Source: Hedera helix
Taxonomy: Eukaryota > Streptophyta > Magnoliopsida > Apiales > Araliaceae
NCBI GenBank assembly: GCA_947179155.2
Contig: OX359280.1
Coordinates: 10,405,501-10,469,500 of the forward strand
Direction: 5' to 3'
DNA: 64,000 nt
Numbering within the stretch: position 1 is the stretch's first letter; each line of letters starts with the position of its first letter. Shown one piece after another: positions 1 to 11,196 of the stretch. Under the pieces are notes generated by a model, which ran no database searches, was not told the DNA's origin, and saw only the letters and a program-made list of their open reading frames with translations. Position numbers and translations under genes: made by a program.

Positions 1-1
1 C

Positions 2-1750
2 ATGGTCGATTTGTCCACGAATATTGTGGTACATCGACTACCTATCAAGGAGGGTTTCAGGCCAGTTAAGCAGAAGTTGAGAAAATTAAAACCGGAGTGG
101 AGCTTAAAGGTGAAGGAAGAGATAGTCAAGCAATTCAAAGCCGGAATCATCATGGTGTTTACTTACCCAGAATGACTTTCCAATATAGTCCCAGTGGCGA
201 AACCCGGAGGAAAGATGAGAGTATGCGTTGACTATAGGGATCTGAACAAAGCCAGTCTCAAGGATAATTTTCCAGTGCCTTTCATACACATCTTGGTGGA
301 TAATATGGCTCAGTATGAAATGTATTCATTTGTCAATTATTTCGCGGGATATCACCAGATAATGGTGGCGGAAGAGGACCGAGAAAAGACTGCCTTCATC
401 ACCCCTTGGGGCACGTTTTGTTATAGACAACTTGCTTTCGGCCTCACAAATGCAGGAGCCACTTATCAGAGGGCAATGATGGCCCTATTCCACGACATGA
501 TGCATAAGGAGATAGAGGTTTACGTGGATGACATTATTGTGAAATCAAGGGCGGAATCTGACCATGTGACGCACCTCAAGAAGCTATTTGAGCGACTCAG
601 GAAGTATAATTTGAAGCATAATCCAGCAAAGTGTGCCTTCGGAGTTCAGTCAGGTAAGCTCCTTGGATTCTTTGTGAGTAATCGAGGCATTGAACTGGAT
701 CCAGCTAAGATCAAAGCCACTGTGCATATGCCAGCACCTCGTACAGAGAAAGAGATAAGGGGATTCTTGGGGAGGATAAACTTCATCAGTCGGTTCATAT
801 CCCATCTGACAACCACCTGCGAACCGATCTTTAAACTGTTAAGGAAAGATGCCTCCCGAGAGTGGAACGATCAATGCCAAAAAGCCTTTCAGACCATTAA
901 TAAGCAACTAACATAAGCACCAGTGCTGGTACCTCCGAAGGATGGGATCCCTCTTTTCCTGTATATATCCGTGAACGATATGGCGATGGGTTGTATGTTG
1001 GGGTAGAAAAATGATTTCGACAAGGAGCATGCCATTTATTACCTCAGCAAGAGATTCAGCAGCTGTGAGCAGAATTACACCCCGATCGAGAGAACATGTT
1101 GCTCCTTGGCATGGGCTGCTATGAGGTTACAGCATTACCTTCATGGACACACTACTTATTTGATCTCGCGAATCGATCCCTTGAAGTATATATTTGATAG
1201 ACCAATGTTGAATTGTCGTTTGTCGAGGTGGCAGTTAATCCTACAGCAATTCGATATCCTCTATGTCACCCAGAAAGCCGTGAAGGGGCAAGGGATTGCA
1301 GATCAACTATCAGAGATACCGACAGGGGGAATGGAGCCTTTAGAAACTTCCCTACTGGGTGAACACATATTGTGGGTCCAACAAACGAGGTGTGATGACG
1401 AAGGGCAGTTTTGGAAAATATATTTCGACAGTGCCATGAATGCTGAAGGGACTGGAGCTGGAGTGGTCCTGGTCTCCATTACGGGCTATCAATACCCTGT
1501 TCTCACCAAATTACAGTTCAGTAACTCAAACAATACGGCTGAATATGAAGGATGTATAATGGGACTGAGATTCACCCGCAATATGGGAGTGAAAAGATTA
1601 GCCGTGTTCGGAGATTCAGAGTTAGTAATCAGACAGGCGACAGGGGTGTATAGCACTAAGGAACTTCGGTTACTTCCGTACCACCGGTGTGTAATCCGAT
1701 TGATGCAAGAATTTGAAGACATAGCCTTCCGACATATTCCCAGTGGCAGA
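2..1750 (+). pseudogene. Tat element reverse transcriptase, RNase H and second (archaeal-type) RNase H, broken
   Basis: The reading frame starting at position 2 gives the reverse transcriptase palm and fingers, with the catalytic YVDD motif near 521-532 intact. It is followed by a conventional RNase H (about 930-1330) and a second RNase H (about 1410-1750) with its D, E and D residues kept (FDS, AEYEG, GDSELV). Three lesions are visible. TGA at 173-175 replaces the Trp of a YPEWLS-type motif, TAA lies at 914-916, and TAG near 1003-1005 replaces a probable Gln. The frame shifts near 1745, just before the region joining to integrase. The copy cannot make a full polyprotein. Domain order and the double RNase H support the Tat lineage. 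Confidence 0.9.
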
Positions 1751-3115
1751 ATGACTTTGACGATGCATTGGCCATCCTGGCTTCGTTAGTCCACGTACTC
1801 AAAAGCAAGGCCACTCCCCAGATTGAAATAACAGTGCAAAATGCTCCCGCTTACGAAGAACATATATCGGAGTTATCAGAAGATGTGGTTCAGCCGAATC
1901 AGCCCTGGTATCATGACATTCAGAAATACTTGAGGGATAGATCTCTCCCCGGCCAGGCAAACCGAACGGAAAGGCAGAGAATCCAGAAGATGGCAATGAA
2001 ATTCTATTTAAGCGGAGATTCCATGTATAAGAGGGATGTTGGTTTGGGGTTGTTGCGATGTGTAGATGAGACTCAAGCACAGAAGATCATGGGCGAAGTA
2101 CACGGTGGGGTATGTGGGCCACATATGAGTGGACCGATGCTAGCCAATAAGATTTTGAGATGATCATGTCAAAAGATGTTATCAATGCCAAGCACACGGT
2201 AATGTGATTCACGCGCCTCCTAATGAACTGCATTGTATGACTTCCCCTTGGCCTTTCTCCATGTGGGGTATGGATGTAATCGGACCCGTGGAGCCCAAAG
2301 CAAGCAATGGTCACCGGTTCATTTTCGTCATGATTGATTATTTCACTAAATGGGTAGAGGCAGCTTCTTTCCCCAAAGTAACACAGGAAGTCATAGTCAG
2401 TTTCATCAGAAATAATGTCATTTGCCGGTATGGACAGCCTGAAATCTTGGTTTTCGACAATGCCAAGAATCTGAACAACGCCCTTATGAAGGAGTTATGC
2501 GATAAATTCAAGATTAAGCATCTTAATTCTGTCATTTATAGGCCCAAAATGAATGGGGCCGTAGAGGCGGCGAATAAGAATATAAAGAGAATTATGGCAA
2601 GGATGTCTGTCAATCATCGGGGATGGCCAGATTTGCTGCCCCTCACACTGTTTGCATATCGGACATCAGTTCGTACGTCTACAGGGGCAACTCCTTACGC
2701 CTTGGTATATGGGGTGGAGGCCGTTTTGCCGGTCGAAATGGAGATGGCGTCCCTCCGAATTTTGCTTGATGCTCGGATTGACAAAGAGGATTGGATACAA
2801 GGTCGGTATGACCAATTAGCCTTAATAGATGAAAGGAGGGTGGCTGCTATATTACACGGTCAATTGTATCAGCAACGCATCTCTCGGTCGTACGACAAAA
2901 AGATACGGTCCCGAAAGTTCAAGGAAAATGACTTGGTGCTAAAGAGGGTCATGCCCTGTCAAGACGAAGCCAAAGGGAAATTCGTTCCAAATTGGGAAGG
3001 ACTCTTTGTGATCAAGAAAGTCCTATCTGGAGGGGCCCTCATCCTACAAGAAATGGATGGCGATGTATTTCCGCAGCCCCTGAATTCTGACTCAGTGAAA
3101 CGGTTCTATGCTTAA
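1745..3115 (+). pseudogene. Tat element integrase, broken
   Basis: The N-terminal zinc-binding part is read in frame 1 to a TGA at 2161-2163 (His residues in a GEVHGGVCGPHMSG context). A small deletion or frameshift there removes the residues before the CYQC cysteine pair, which is read in frame 2 from about 2162. The catalytic core then runs openly to a TAA at 3113-3115. D, D and E are all present (GMDVIGPV, VFDNAKN, NGAVEAAN). A GKFVPNWEG..VIKKVLSGGA block, usual near the end of Tat pol, closes the protein. No chromodomain follows, as expected for Tat. A run of 13 A residues follows the stop. Confidence 0.9.
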
Positions 3116-3600
3116 AAAAAAAAAAAATTATCTCCCTTTGTAACTCGAAGTACGTAGGACCTGATCTCCTGACTTTGTGGGAGTATGTAGGCAGCCATCA
3201 TGGCACAGTCCGTTCTATACAAAATAATAAACCTTATCCCTATACCGAACTCATTTCCAGAAAGCCCCGAAACCCTACTTTGACAAATACATTCCAAATC
3301 TTGCCCAAACCTAGCCATATAATCAGCCCAAAATCCAAGACTCACTCCGATGAAATCAGAAGGTCGTGCGGCAATATCTGTGGAATCCCAATCAAGACTT
3401 GAGGAAAGAAATAAGGCAATATATCGAAATCATAATCGGCTGGATAAAATGAGGATCCAATGAAGGGCGACGATGCATCAAAATGGGAAATGACCAAACC
3501 ATAAATATTTCTCTGTATATACAAAACATTTTGATTACAAAGTCTGTCTTTTAAATAATAATGATGAAACTGACATAGTCCGTGCAGGGAATAAAATCAT
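3116..3600. other. noncoding spacer between pol and the antisense genes
   Basis: Begins with the A run after the integrase stop. Short open frames on both strands look random and I see no recognisable domain. It probably holds the 3' ends of the converging pol and antisense transcripts. Confidence 0.5.
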
Positions 3601-5236
3601 CTACAGGTCAGAAACCAGCTGGAGCAAGGTAGACAGAATAGTCGAGGCATCATAAACCTCAGGCTCAGCCGCGATCTGCTGTCCCATCATGTCAATCCGA
3701 GTCAAAAGAGCAGCAGCACTATTAACCATCGCAGAGTGGGCCTCCATGATAACTCTGACCTGCTCAATGATACTATCTCTGGCAGAGAGGGCGGCATCCC
3801 AGGCTAGTACAGCAACATCCCGCTCAGCGTGGGCGGTATCCCTATCAATCTCAGTAGCCCTCAAGGCTGACCGGAGCCGGGTGCCCTCAATCGTTAGTCT
3901 CTGGATCCAATCCGCCAAACCAGGGCAGGGACATGTACCAAAGCAGAAACCTCCTCGACATCAACTCTGGGCGCTAATCCTGAGAACTCCGGGGGGGGGG
4001 GGGGGTGACCGCATCTGAACTGGTCTCATCTGGAAAAAGTCCTCAGGAACCATCCAATACCCCAATCTGGTCAAAGTCAGTTATCTCAGAATCCCCCCGC
4101 AACCATAGCAGGTAGTCAGGTGTCTGACCAGAATGACTATCCCTAAACTCGGCCGAGACCCTGTGTGACCAAAGATCGTATACCCTCAGCATCTCCCTCT
4201 CCGTCTGAGTTGATATGAGAAATCGGTAGTCAGCTACTCCCGTAAAAAGATGGAGATCCTACATCTGGTCAAACTGCCCCATGATAGCTAAGGGATGATA
4301 AGTCGTCACCCCCCTCAAGCCAAGAAGAGGGAGGAAATCAAAAGGGGGCACATGAGTCAAGAAACTCAGGAAGGAGCAATAACCCGAGTAGATCAGAAGA
4401 TGGAAAGGCTCCTCAATAGCCGATAAGAACTCCCTCCAAGAAGCCGCATCAGTGCATCGTCGGGGACGGAATGAGAACTGCATGGCCAAGCTGTGGCTGA
4501 AATAAAACTCGTGCCGACGAAACTGCCCGATGGGTCTGAGGTGGCTCATGAACCACACATATAACAAGGTAGAGCTTCCCCTGAATATGCGGCCAGAGAA
4601 GGAATGACAATACGAGGCCGACAAGAAAGTCTCTGCAAGTATCATGTGAAGGATGGTATGATCCTCCTGAAGGGCCTGAACCGCTACAATAACCCGCATG
4701 TCCAGGAGGTCATCCTCGGCAGACATGTATAGGACTGATATGACACAGGCCATCAAGACATCCACTCTCAAAGCACCCCAGCGCTCCTCAGACACTGAAA
4801 AATCACTGGAGAATCGAGAGAAGCTGTCCACCGAGCCAAATCTGTCAACCAAGAAGGGTAGAGGAACAAGGTGGCTCGAAGGGATCACAGATAGCAGAGT
4901 TGTCCTCCGCAAGCCTGTAAAAGTCAGGAACTGACGGCGCATATGGCCTGAGGTAACCCGTGCACAGGGACCATCCACGGACAGACCAGTGAAGCGAGCA
5001 TACTCCTCAAAGTCCAGCCCAAACCTGAAAACATGTCTGTCCGGGATCCAACAACTGAGAATGCCGCCAACAAAACCCGGCGGCACCTAGAATGACAAAA
5101 GAGACAAGGAGTGTCCCAGAAAACCCTCTGCGATGATCCGATCGGAGGGTAGCAAACCGTCTAGCCACAAGCGGAGCCTGCCAATGATCCCTAAGGGGGC
5201 GCGAGGGCCCACGTGAACCACATCCAGGGATGACAT
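3601..5236 (-). pseudogene. antisense gene in Tat element, DUF7745-like domain plus coiled coil, broken
   Basis: Read on the - strand from an ATG at 5236-5234. An in-frame TAG comes just before 5086, and the longest open stretch is 5086-4259. It contains blocks that I recognise as DUF7745-like: RHVFRFGLDFEEYARFTGL near the start, ILAETFLSASYC in the middle, and LLGLRGVTTYHPLAIMGQF at the end. A stop at about 4258 is followed by a weakly matching tail. A run of 15 G at 3991-4005 probably shifts the frame before a last open part (3918-3601), which is Ala- and Arg-rich and predicted coiled coil. Extra ORFs, often antisense, are known between pol and the 3' LTR of Tat elements; their function is unknown. 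The family name is from memory of conserved blocks. Confidence 0.65.
3991..4005. repeat. poly(G) run, 15 bases
   Basis: Fifteen consecutive G inside the antisense DUF7745-like gene. It separates the domain part from the coiled-coil part, which lie in different frames. Length may be affected by sequencing or assembly. Confidence 0.85.
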
Positions 5237-5453
5237 CTGTAAAAAAGCAGTATCAAAAGACTATACAGGGGTCAATTTCTTTATCCACGTATATAATAAA
5301 TCATGCATCATACAAGCTATACAATGGAATAAATGGATCATCAGGAGTAAAATGATTATGCATAAAATAAAATAATTCTGTACATAATACATGAAATGAG
5401 AAAAAGATAATAAAACGAGCAGATTGAGTACAGAGGTCCTAGCCTATCAGAAT

Positions 5454-7415
5454 CTAATCAGTGAACTCTATGTTATCGATAAAGGCGTCATCCTTGAACT
5501 GATCTACAGGCAAGTCCCGGGGAATAGAAGCCTTAGCCTCAAAGTTCAGGTCTGGGCAGAAATAAGGCGGAACTGGGGCATCCGATAGGCCGGGACCCGC
5601 ACCAAAGTCGGATCCATACGGGTCAGCGGCATAGGCCTCCTCTGGATCTCGGCCCAAGCTCCGAACAAAAAGTGATAACTGATTCACCCGCCGAGTAAGG
5701 GAAGCAATCTGGTCTGAGTGGGTGGGGGCCCGAACACACTCCATCCAATCTGTCATCATCACTGACCCGTGAACCAGGTCTCCGAGGAAGAAGGTGGCCC
5801 GGGTCTGAGGTCCGATAGTGCGAGGTCTCCACCAAGCATTGAAGCTCTCGCTCGTATGGGGACCGGCAGACAACATGTATCCGTCCTTCCCGACCGTCAG
5901 GGCCTCGGGAAGGTGGGCGTCCATGAGCCAAAATCTCCGTGAGGGAGGGGCGAAAGGGATACGAGCCTCCCCGAAAACACATATGATGGCGCGCTCCCCC
6001 AGATACAGCTCACATCCACCATAGGTCAGAAATGGAATACGACGAGTGGACAAGGCTAACTCCTGATCCGCGGCATAACCACCGACGAGGCCAGCCGCCA
6101 AATGATCCGCAGTATAGGGAACCCAGGTCACTTCCGCTGACGAGATCAGCTGTAACTACAGTCGACAGTGAGCAAAGCTATCTGACATTGGGGTCTCCTC
6201 AAGAGTACTGTGATGCCACCGGCGACCCCTGGGATAAGTCTCCGGACCAAGGGTAGTGACTGGCCGCAAGCAGGGTAGCCTCTCGTAAGCCCATAACTGA
6301 TAAACAAAACAGGAGAACCGTAAGTATCAGGAAAGGACAAAGGAATGAAACAAATCAAGGACGGTCCAATAAAAAGGACTTACTAGCAAAAAGGGGTAGA
6401 ATCCGAGCCAGGCATCCGTCTGTCCCTCTGAGCGAAGGCGAAGACCCTGGAGGAAATAAGCGAAGGTGAAGGAGCCCCAATCATAGTCCCCGATTCGGTT
6501 AACCTCCCGGGTGGCTCCGACGATACTGAAATGAATAGTCGAGGAGTTGTTCCCCAGAAAACAGCCCCTCATGATGGTCAGAACAAGCATCGGAGCAGAA
6601 AGTCACGAGCAGATCAGTCCTCAGGGAATGGCTCAGAAAGGACCCCTCCAATAACATCCACAGCCAAGGCGCCTGATCGAATGCTGCGGGCCTTAAAGAC
6701 CTTATCCTGAAGGGAGTACCCCAGCAAGGATCGAACGGCTACGGGAGTGATGTCCGGCTCCAGAGGGACGCGGGGTCCAGAGAACTCCACCCCGGTGATA
6801 TAACGTCAGTCTATAGGGGTCAACAGAACCTCACAGTCCAGAAGATGAAGCGACTGGGTTTGGTGGAACCAGCGCTCAGATAGGGCCCTCATATAGCCCC
6901 ACGGACACCGGCGAGGGGCGATGGTAAAGAAATGTGTGAACCCCCAAGAGTCTACCATCCTCATGTAGTCAGAATGCAGCGCGTGGTAAAGAGTGTAAAT
7001 GCTGAACCAGTTGCCCCGAGGTTGGGTAAACTCAGGAACCTGTGACAGCCATCAAAAAGTCAGTCATGGTAACCATACGGGTTTGAATGAACTTAAACGA
7101 CGGATATACCTCGTTAGCCGCAAGATAGGCTGAGGGGTGACTGCTGAGATCAGGACCGAGCAGATCCGGTATCCTGGCACAGGCCCCGGGTAAGGTCCGA
7201 CGCATGGGGGGAGGGGCCACTGTGCCAGAAGGACCCGCCTCTGCCTCAGCTGGGGCATCCTCACCAACATCAGGCCGAACTGGGCGAATGACAGACTCCG
7301 CCAATCTACGAGAATGACGGGTCAGGACTGGAGCGAGAGCTGAGGTGGCCGCTCTACGACGACGGACACCGGTAACTCGGGGCACTGTGGAGCCACTGAG
7401 AGCATCAGGATCCAT
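5454..7415 (-). pseudogene. antisense gene in Tat element with plant mobile domain (PMD), broken, one likely intron
   Basis: Read on the - strand from an ATG at 7415. First comes a basic, Pro/Ala-rich stretch (to about 7200), then HSDYMRMVDSWGFTHFF and LSERWFHQTQSLHLLDCEV, which match the 'WGFTHFL...LVERWxPETHTFHLP' pattern of plant mobile domains. Stops (for example TGA replacing Trp in DWRYITG, near 6803) and a frameshift near 6590 break it. GSFTFAYFLQGLRL and WAYERLP follow on either side of a likely intron (6383-6297). After a further TAG the frame is open from 6131 to 5454. PMD proteins occur both as host genes (MAIN/MAIL family) and in transposable elements. Not functional as it stands. 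Confidence 0.7.
6297..6383 (-). other. candidate 87-bp intron in the antisense PMD gene
   Basis: On the - strand a perfect GTAAGT donor begins at 6383 and a TTTATCAG acceptor ends at 6297. Splicing joins FYPFLL to LWAYERLP in phase 0. That restores the continuous PMD motif and lands in the same frame as the open stretch ending at 5454. Reading through without splicing breaks the motif. Confidence 0.65.
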
Positions 7416-8124
7416 AACTGAAACGGCATCACGAAAAGGAGGTACATCCTTAGCCGTTATCTTTCATAAAATCTTATTGCAAATTACTAGAAATAATAGG
7501 GCAGCATAGCATGTTTATAAGATTGGAAATGCATAAATAAATCCCTAGGGGTGTGCTAGATTTCCTGAAATTTCGGCAAAGTTTCGTTTGTAAAATGGGC
7601 ATCCCATGCACGATTAGGCATGTTTAATCAAGTCAGGCAACCAACAAATCCAAATGCAAGTGAAAATTATGCATTATTAGCATAAAATGACTAAAACAAT
7701 GGTTTTTCAAGTAAATAGAGCATGTCTGCAAGACCCGTTATTTATCTATGATGAGTGTAACACAAATATCACATATAGGCATGCATTGCTAAATTTAAAA
7801 TATCCAAACAAGTAAATGTATAGTCAAATGAAAGCGAAAATCAAAGAAAAAGGAGTTAAAACGTTACCCAAAGTGCATAGACTGATTTAATTGGAGCAGA
7901 TTTTGCCAAAAAGTGCCCAAAAGACGAAAAAGCCGAGTGGGGACGAGGAAAACCGAAAACGAGGAGAGAAAAGTTAAAGAAAGTGATCTGAAATAGCATC
8001 TGCGGCTGGCCGCAGATGCCCTTGCGGCTGGTCTCGGTGCCCCCTAAACTTCCCTTTTGTTTACCCCGAGCCAATGTGAAACGTGTTACGATTTAAAAAC
8101 AAGATTTTAGAACTTGACCTTCCC
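7416..8124. other. AT-rich spacer upstream of the antisense PMD gene
   Basis: No coding potential recognised. It would hold the promoter of the antisense PMD gene if that gene has one. At 7996-8030 it carries a GC-rich palindromic motif (GCATCTGCGGCTGGCCGCAG) that also occurs inside the element's LTR. Confidence 0.5.
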
Positions 8125-8549
8125 AAAAACGACTCGTCGGAGACGATACCTGACCAATCAAAAACGACCCGTCAGAGACGATACCTGACCAACTCAAAAA
8201 AACGACCCGTCAGAGACGATACCTGACCAATAGAAAACGACCCGTCAGAGATGTACCTGACCAATCAAAAACGACCCGTCAGAGACGATACCTGGCTAAT
8301 CAAAAACGACCCGTCAGAGACGATACCTGACCAACTCAAAAAAAAAAACGACCCGTCAGAGACGATACCTGACCAATCAAGAAAACGACCCGTCAGAGAC
8401 GATACCTGACCAACCCCAAAACGACCCGTCAGAGACGATACCTGACCAACTCAAAAACTACCGTCAGAGACGATACCTGACCAATCAAAAATGACCCGTC
8501 AGAGACGATACCTGACCAATCCAGAAATGATCCGTCTGAGACGAAACCC
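8125..8549. repeat. tandem array, about 35-bp unit, 12 copies
   Basis: Twelve imperfect direct copies of a unit with core ACCCGTCAGAGACGATACCT followed by GACCAA and an A-rich linker of variable length. The last copy is diverged. The array sits about 170 bp upstream of the polypurine tract of the Tat element. Tandem arrays in this 3' untranslated segment are a known feature of Tat-lineage elements and can seed satellite DNA. Confidence 0.95.
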
Positions 8550-8720
8550 AAGTGATATTCATTCGTAAACTTTGAATCGACCTCTACACGATCCTGTTGA
8601 ATGTGACATTGCATCATCTTAATATATGTGTTGCATCGTTAAACACGTACTGTCATTTCCATGCGTCAGGTGTCTACTTCTTTATTATGTTCATTTCATA
8701 TGTCATTCCATAAACATGAT

Positions 8721-8733
8721 AAAGAGGGGCAGC
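8721..8733 (+). other. polypurine tract of Tat element
   Basis: AAAGAGGGGCAGC lies immediately before the LTR start TGTAGACACC. This is the expected primer site for plus-strand DNA synthesis. Confidence 0.85.
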
Positions 8734-10939
8734 TGTAGACACCCAAATTTTGCACTTGTGTACTGACCTTGACAGGAGGGCAAAATCGTCATTCGACCCA
8801 ACATACGAACAGGAAAGGTGGACCCCAACCCAAAGTCACCACGACGGCTTACGATCAAAGCTGTCAAACGAACAATGAGCGTCAAGTCATTTGAGGCAAG
8901 ATACACAGTTGATCAAGACGAAACTCGATTCGGTCGCCGAAGACAGCAAATGACCACTACGCTTGCGACAGTCGGAGGGGGTCTCGCTCTTTGGAAGCCA
9001 GGCACCAGAGATATTTATACATCAGGTGACAGCCTTCCAAAATAAAACAGCAGAAATTGACGATTTAAGATTGCGTGGCACGGAAATCGAGAAAAGTAAG
9101 CTGGGCAGCCGCAGGTGCACCTGCGGCCACCGACAAGCGTGACACTTGCACGGCTCGAGGAGACAACCCGACAACCGAGGATTCGGCGCGGGCGGCCACA
9201 GCAGGCAGCCGCAGATGCACCTGCGGCCAGCCGCAGATGCACTTGCGGCTGACTTCAGTCACCTATACAACGCCATTTTTGATCTGTAGAAGCATATGAA
9301 GCAAATTTCTTAAGAATTTAGGAGAGAGAAACACGCGAGAAGGCGAGGGAAGAGTTCGGGTTTGGTTAGATTCAAGTGAGGAACTTGTTTTTCTTGTCAA
9401 ATATTCAAGTATTCGTGTGGTTTTGGTTCAATCGTGAAATATATAGCTTTTGTCGGTGTATTGCAAGGTGAAAAGGGTGTTTTGGTTGATATTTTTTTGC
9501 TTGTATTATTATTATAATATCGTGTTTTGGGTTGCTTAATATAGTATGTTGTTGTATTGTTAAGAATCCGTGGATTAGGGATTATTAGCGAGGATTCCGT
9601 CGGAACGTAATTTCCTCCTAATGTCCCGATGATATCCGTATGGTGATATGTAGTTCGTTGTGTTAACGGGTAGTTTGTTGTGTTGGGATTGTGATTTGTT
9701 TGATTCGTGTAGCATAACATCAAGTTGAGTATCGTTTATCTTGCTCTGGTATAGTTGTGCAGCAATTTGGGTGATTGTGAGCCTAGGGAGGAGATCCTCG
9801 TGATCAAATCCCGATGATGGACAACTTTTGGTGTATGTAATCATTGCAAGGGTCCATTGTGTATATATACGTAAATATTGGGCCTTAAAGCGATATCGAA
9901 CCGTAATTGGGTTAAGGGCCCGTAATAGTAAAATATGTGATTGTGGGTGTTTGGGGTTATTTAGACGGCTCACATGCCCATGGATAGCCCCGACACGTTT
10001 GTATGCTGGTTTTGATTTACGACGCGAAAAATGGGTTTCCAAAATAAGGCAAACGATGAAGATTTTCTAAAAAACGATCAAATTAGGATATTAGGTTCAC
10101 GAGGTTTAAAAATTAAGAGTTTTGGCGAACTTGGAGCCTTGTTTGACGAAAAAGGCTCTATTTGGTTTTGAAATGTCATAAAAGATGTTTTCGTAAAAAA
10201 TAGATAAATGTTTTCATTAAACTTTGTGCATAGGGTTAAAGAGTTCTAGAAGTTGCCTTCGTTTTATTTTAATTTACTGTTAGAAGGCAATGTATAGTCT
10301 CGATTCCTATTTGACAAAAGTTTAAAAACTATTATTTTCTAAAAATGACATCTAATAAAAAACTTCATCGTTTTCGAAATTAAAATCAATCTTTATTATA
10401 AAAAACGAAGTCTTGTCATTTGGGTCAAAAGACGTCTAAACGCTTTCCGACAAAACACGTTTTCCATAAGAAATCAAAGCGATTTTCACGCAAAATTCAC
10501 CACAACTATCACCTAGGCACGCACGCACACACATGCAACTAACACATTTTTAGGATTTTGAAAGGATAGGAAAATATCGAGATTGCGGTAATCGTGTTTT
10601 CACGGAAGTCGGGGGGTGCCTAACACTTTCCCCTCGCTTAAGTAAGCCCCTGAACTCTATGAATCTCGGTTCACAGACCAATTAATTCGGAGTCACATAT
10701 GAGCCAGCGATTACGAAAACAAAATTCGGATGAGTTGATACATCCATTTTCAAATATACTAACTGACGACTCTGGTCAATTGGCTCATTAAGAAATCGAC
10801 CTTTTGAAACCCCGTCGACACTAAGTCGACCCTTTTCAAAAAAATCACATCTTAATCTAAGGGCTAAAATTAAAAAGGACTTTTAATATTGAGATTGTTA
10901 ATATTTAAAAACGAAACGACTAAAATTCCGGCGTCGACA
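8734..10939 (+). repeat. 3' LTR of Tat element (2206 bp)
   Basis: Starts TGTAGAC and ends GTCGACA, an imperfect terminal inverted repeat with TG...CA ends. It follows a polypurine tract and contains the GGGGGGTGCCTAACACTTTC block near 10613, typical of Tat LTRs. Short open frames inside (for example 9397-10042, - strand) look like chance. Possible TATA sequences lie near 9013 and 9255. The 5' LTR is outside the window, so divergence cannot be measured. Confidence 0.85.
9101..9252. repeat. cluster of GC-rich palindromes in Tat LTR
   Basis: CCGCAGGTGCACCTGCGG at 9109-9126 is an exact 18-bp palindrome. Two related GCCGCAGATGCAC copies follow at about 9207-9250. The cluster stands out against AT-rich flanks and matches a motif at 7996-8030. 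Confidence 0.85.
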
Positions 10940-11196
10940 CGTATAATTCTAAATTAACATATATTAAGAGACGGATGGACTATTAAATTCGATACAGAAA
11001 TAACTGTTGCATTTTATTTCACACCATTCGTGGATAAGTGAGATTTTTTAACAACATGCGTTAATTAGAGTGTACGCATAACAATTGGAAAATGTTTTCT
11101 TAAGATAGGTCTACTGTCAAATCCCAAATAATTATTTACATTTCCTGTGAAGTTCACTTGAACTCCAATTTTTCTCTCTGTGCGTCTTCCATAGTA
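10940..11196 (+). promoter_or_regulatory. KOB1: 5' flank of KOB1, between Tat LTR and start codon
   Basis: Only 257 bp separate the end of the Tat LTR from the KOB1 ATG, so the 5' UTR and core promoter must lie here or inside the LTR. I see no clear TATA box; a pyrimidine-rich stretch (about 11170-11190) precedes the start codon. The LTR has the same orientation as the gene. Confidence 0.5.

Larger units (their letters stand above)
1..10939 (+). mobile_element. Tat-lineage Ty3/gypsy LTR retrotransposon, 3' part
   Basis: The window opens inside the polyprotein; the 5' LTR, gag and protease lie outside. Order on the + strand is reverse transcriptase, RNase H, a second archaeal-type RNase H, integrase, two antisense genes, a tandem repeat array, a polypurine tract and the 3' LTR. 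A second RNase H before integrase, plus extra ORFs between pol and the 3' LTR, are known marks of the Tat lineage (Ogre/Retand/Tat). The LTR starts TGTAGACACCC and carries the 'GTGCCTAACACTTTCCCCTCG' type block usual for this lineage. The target-site duplication cannot be tested because the 5' end is missing; the five bases after the LTR are CGTAT. Confidence 0.9.

Noticed and set aside
8125..8549. Regular 35-bp repeats that could suggest a CRISPR array
   Set aside because: There are no unique spacers; the variable part is only an A-rich linker. The plant retrotransposon context explains it as a 3' UTR tandem array.
9397..10042. Open frames of 108 and 155 codons on the - strand
   Set aside because: They lie inside the Tat LTR, overlap each other in different frames and show no domain; chance frames.
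10773..10793. TGACGACTCTGG sequence resembling a Tat primer-binding site
   Set aside because: The element's LTR continues past it to the GTCGACA end, and no gag follows; taken as internal LTR sequence.
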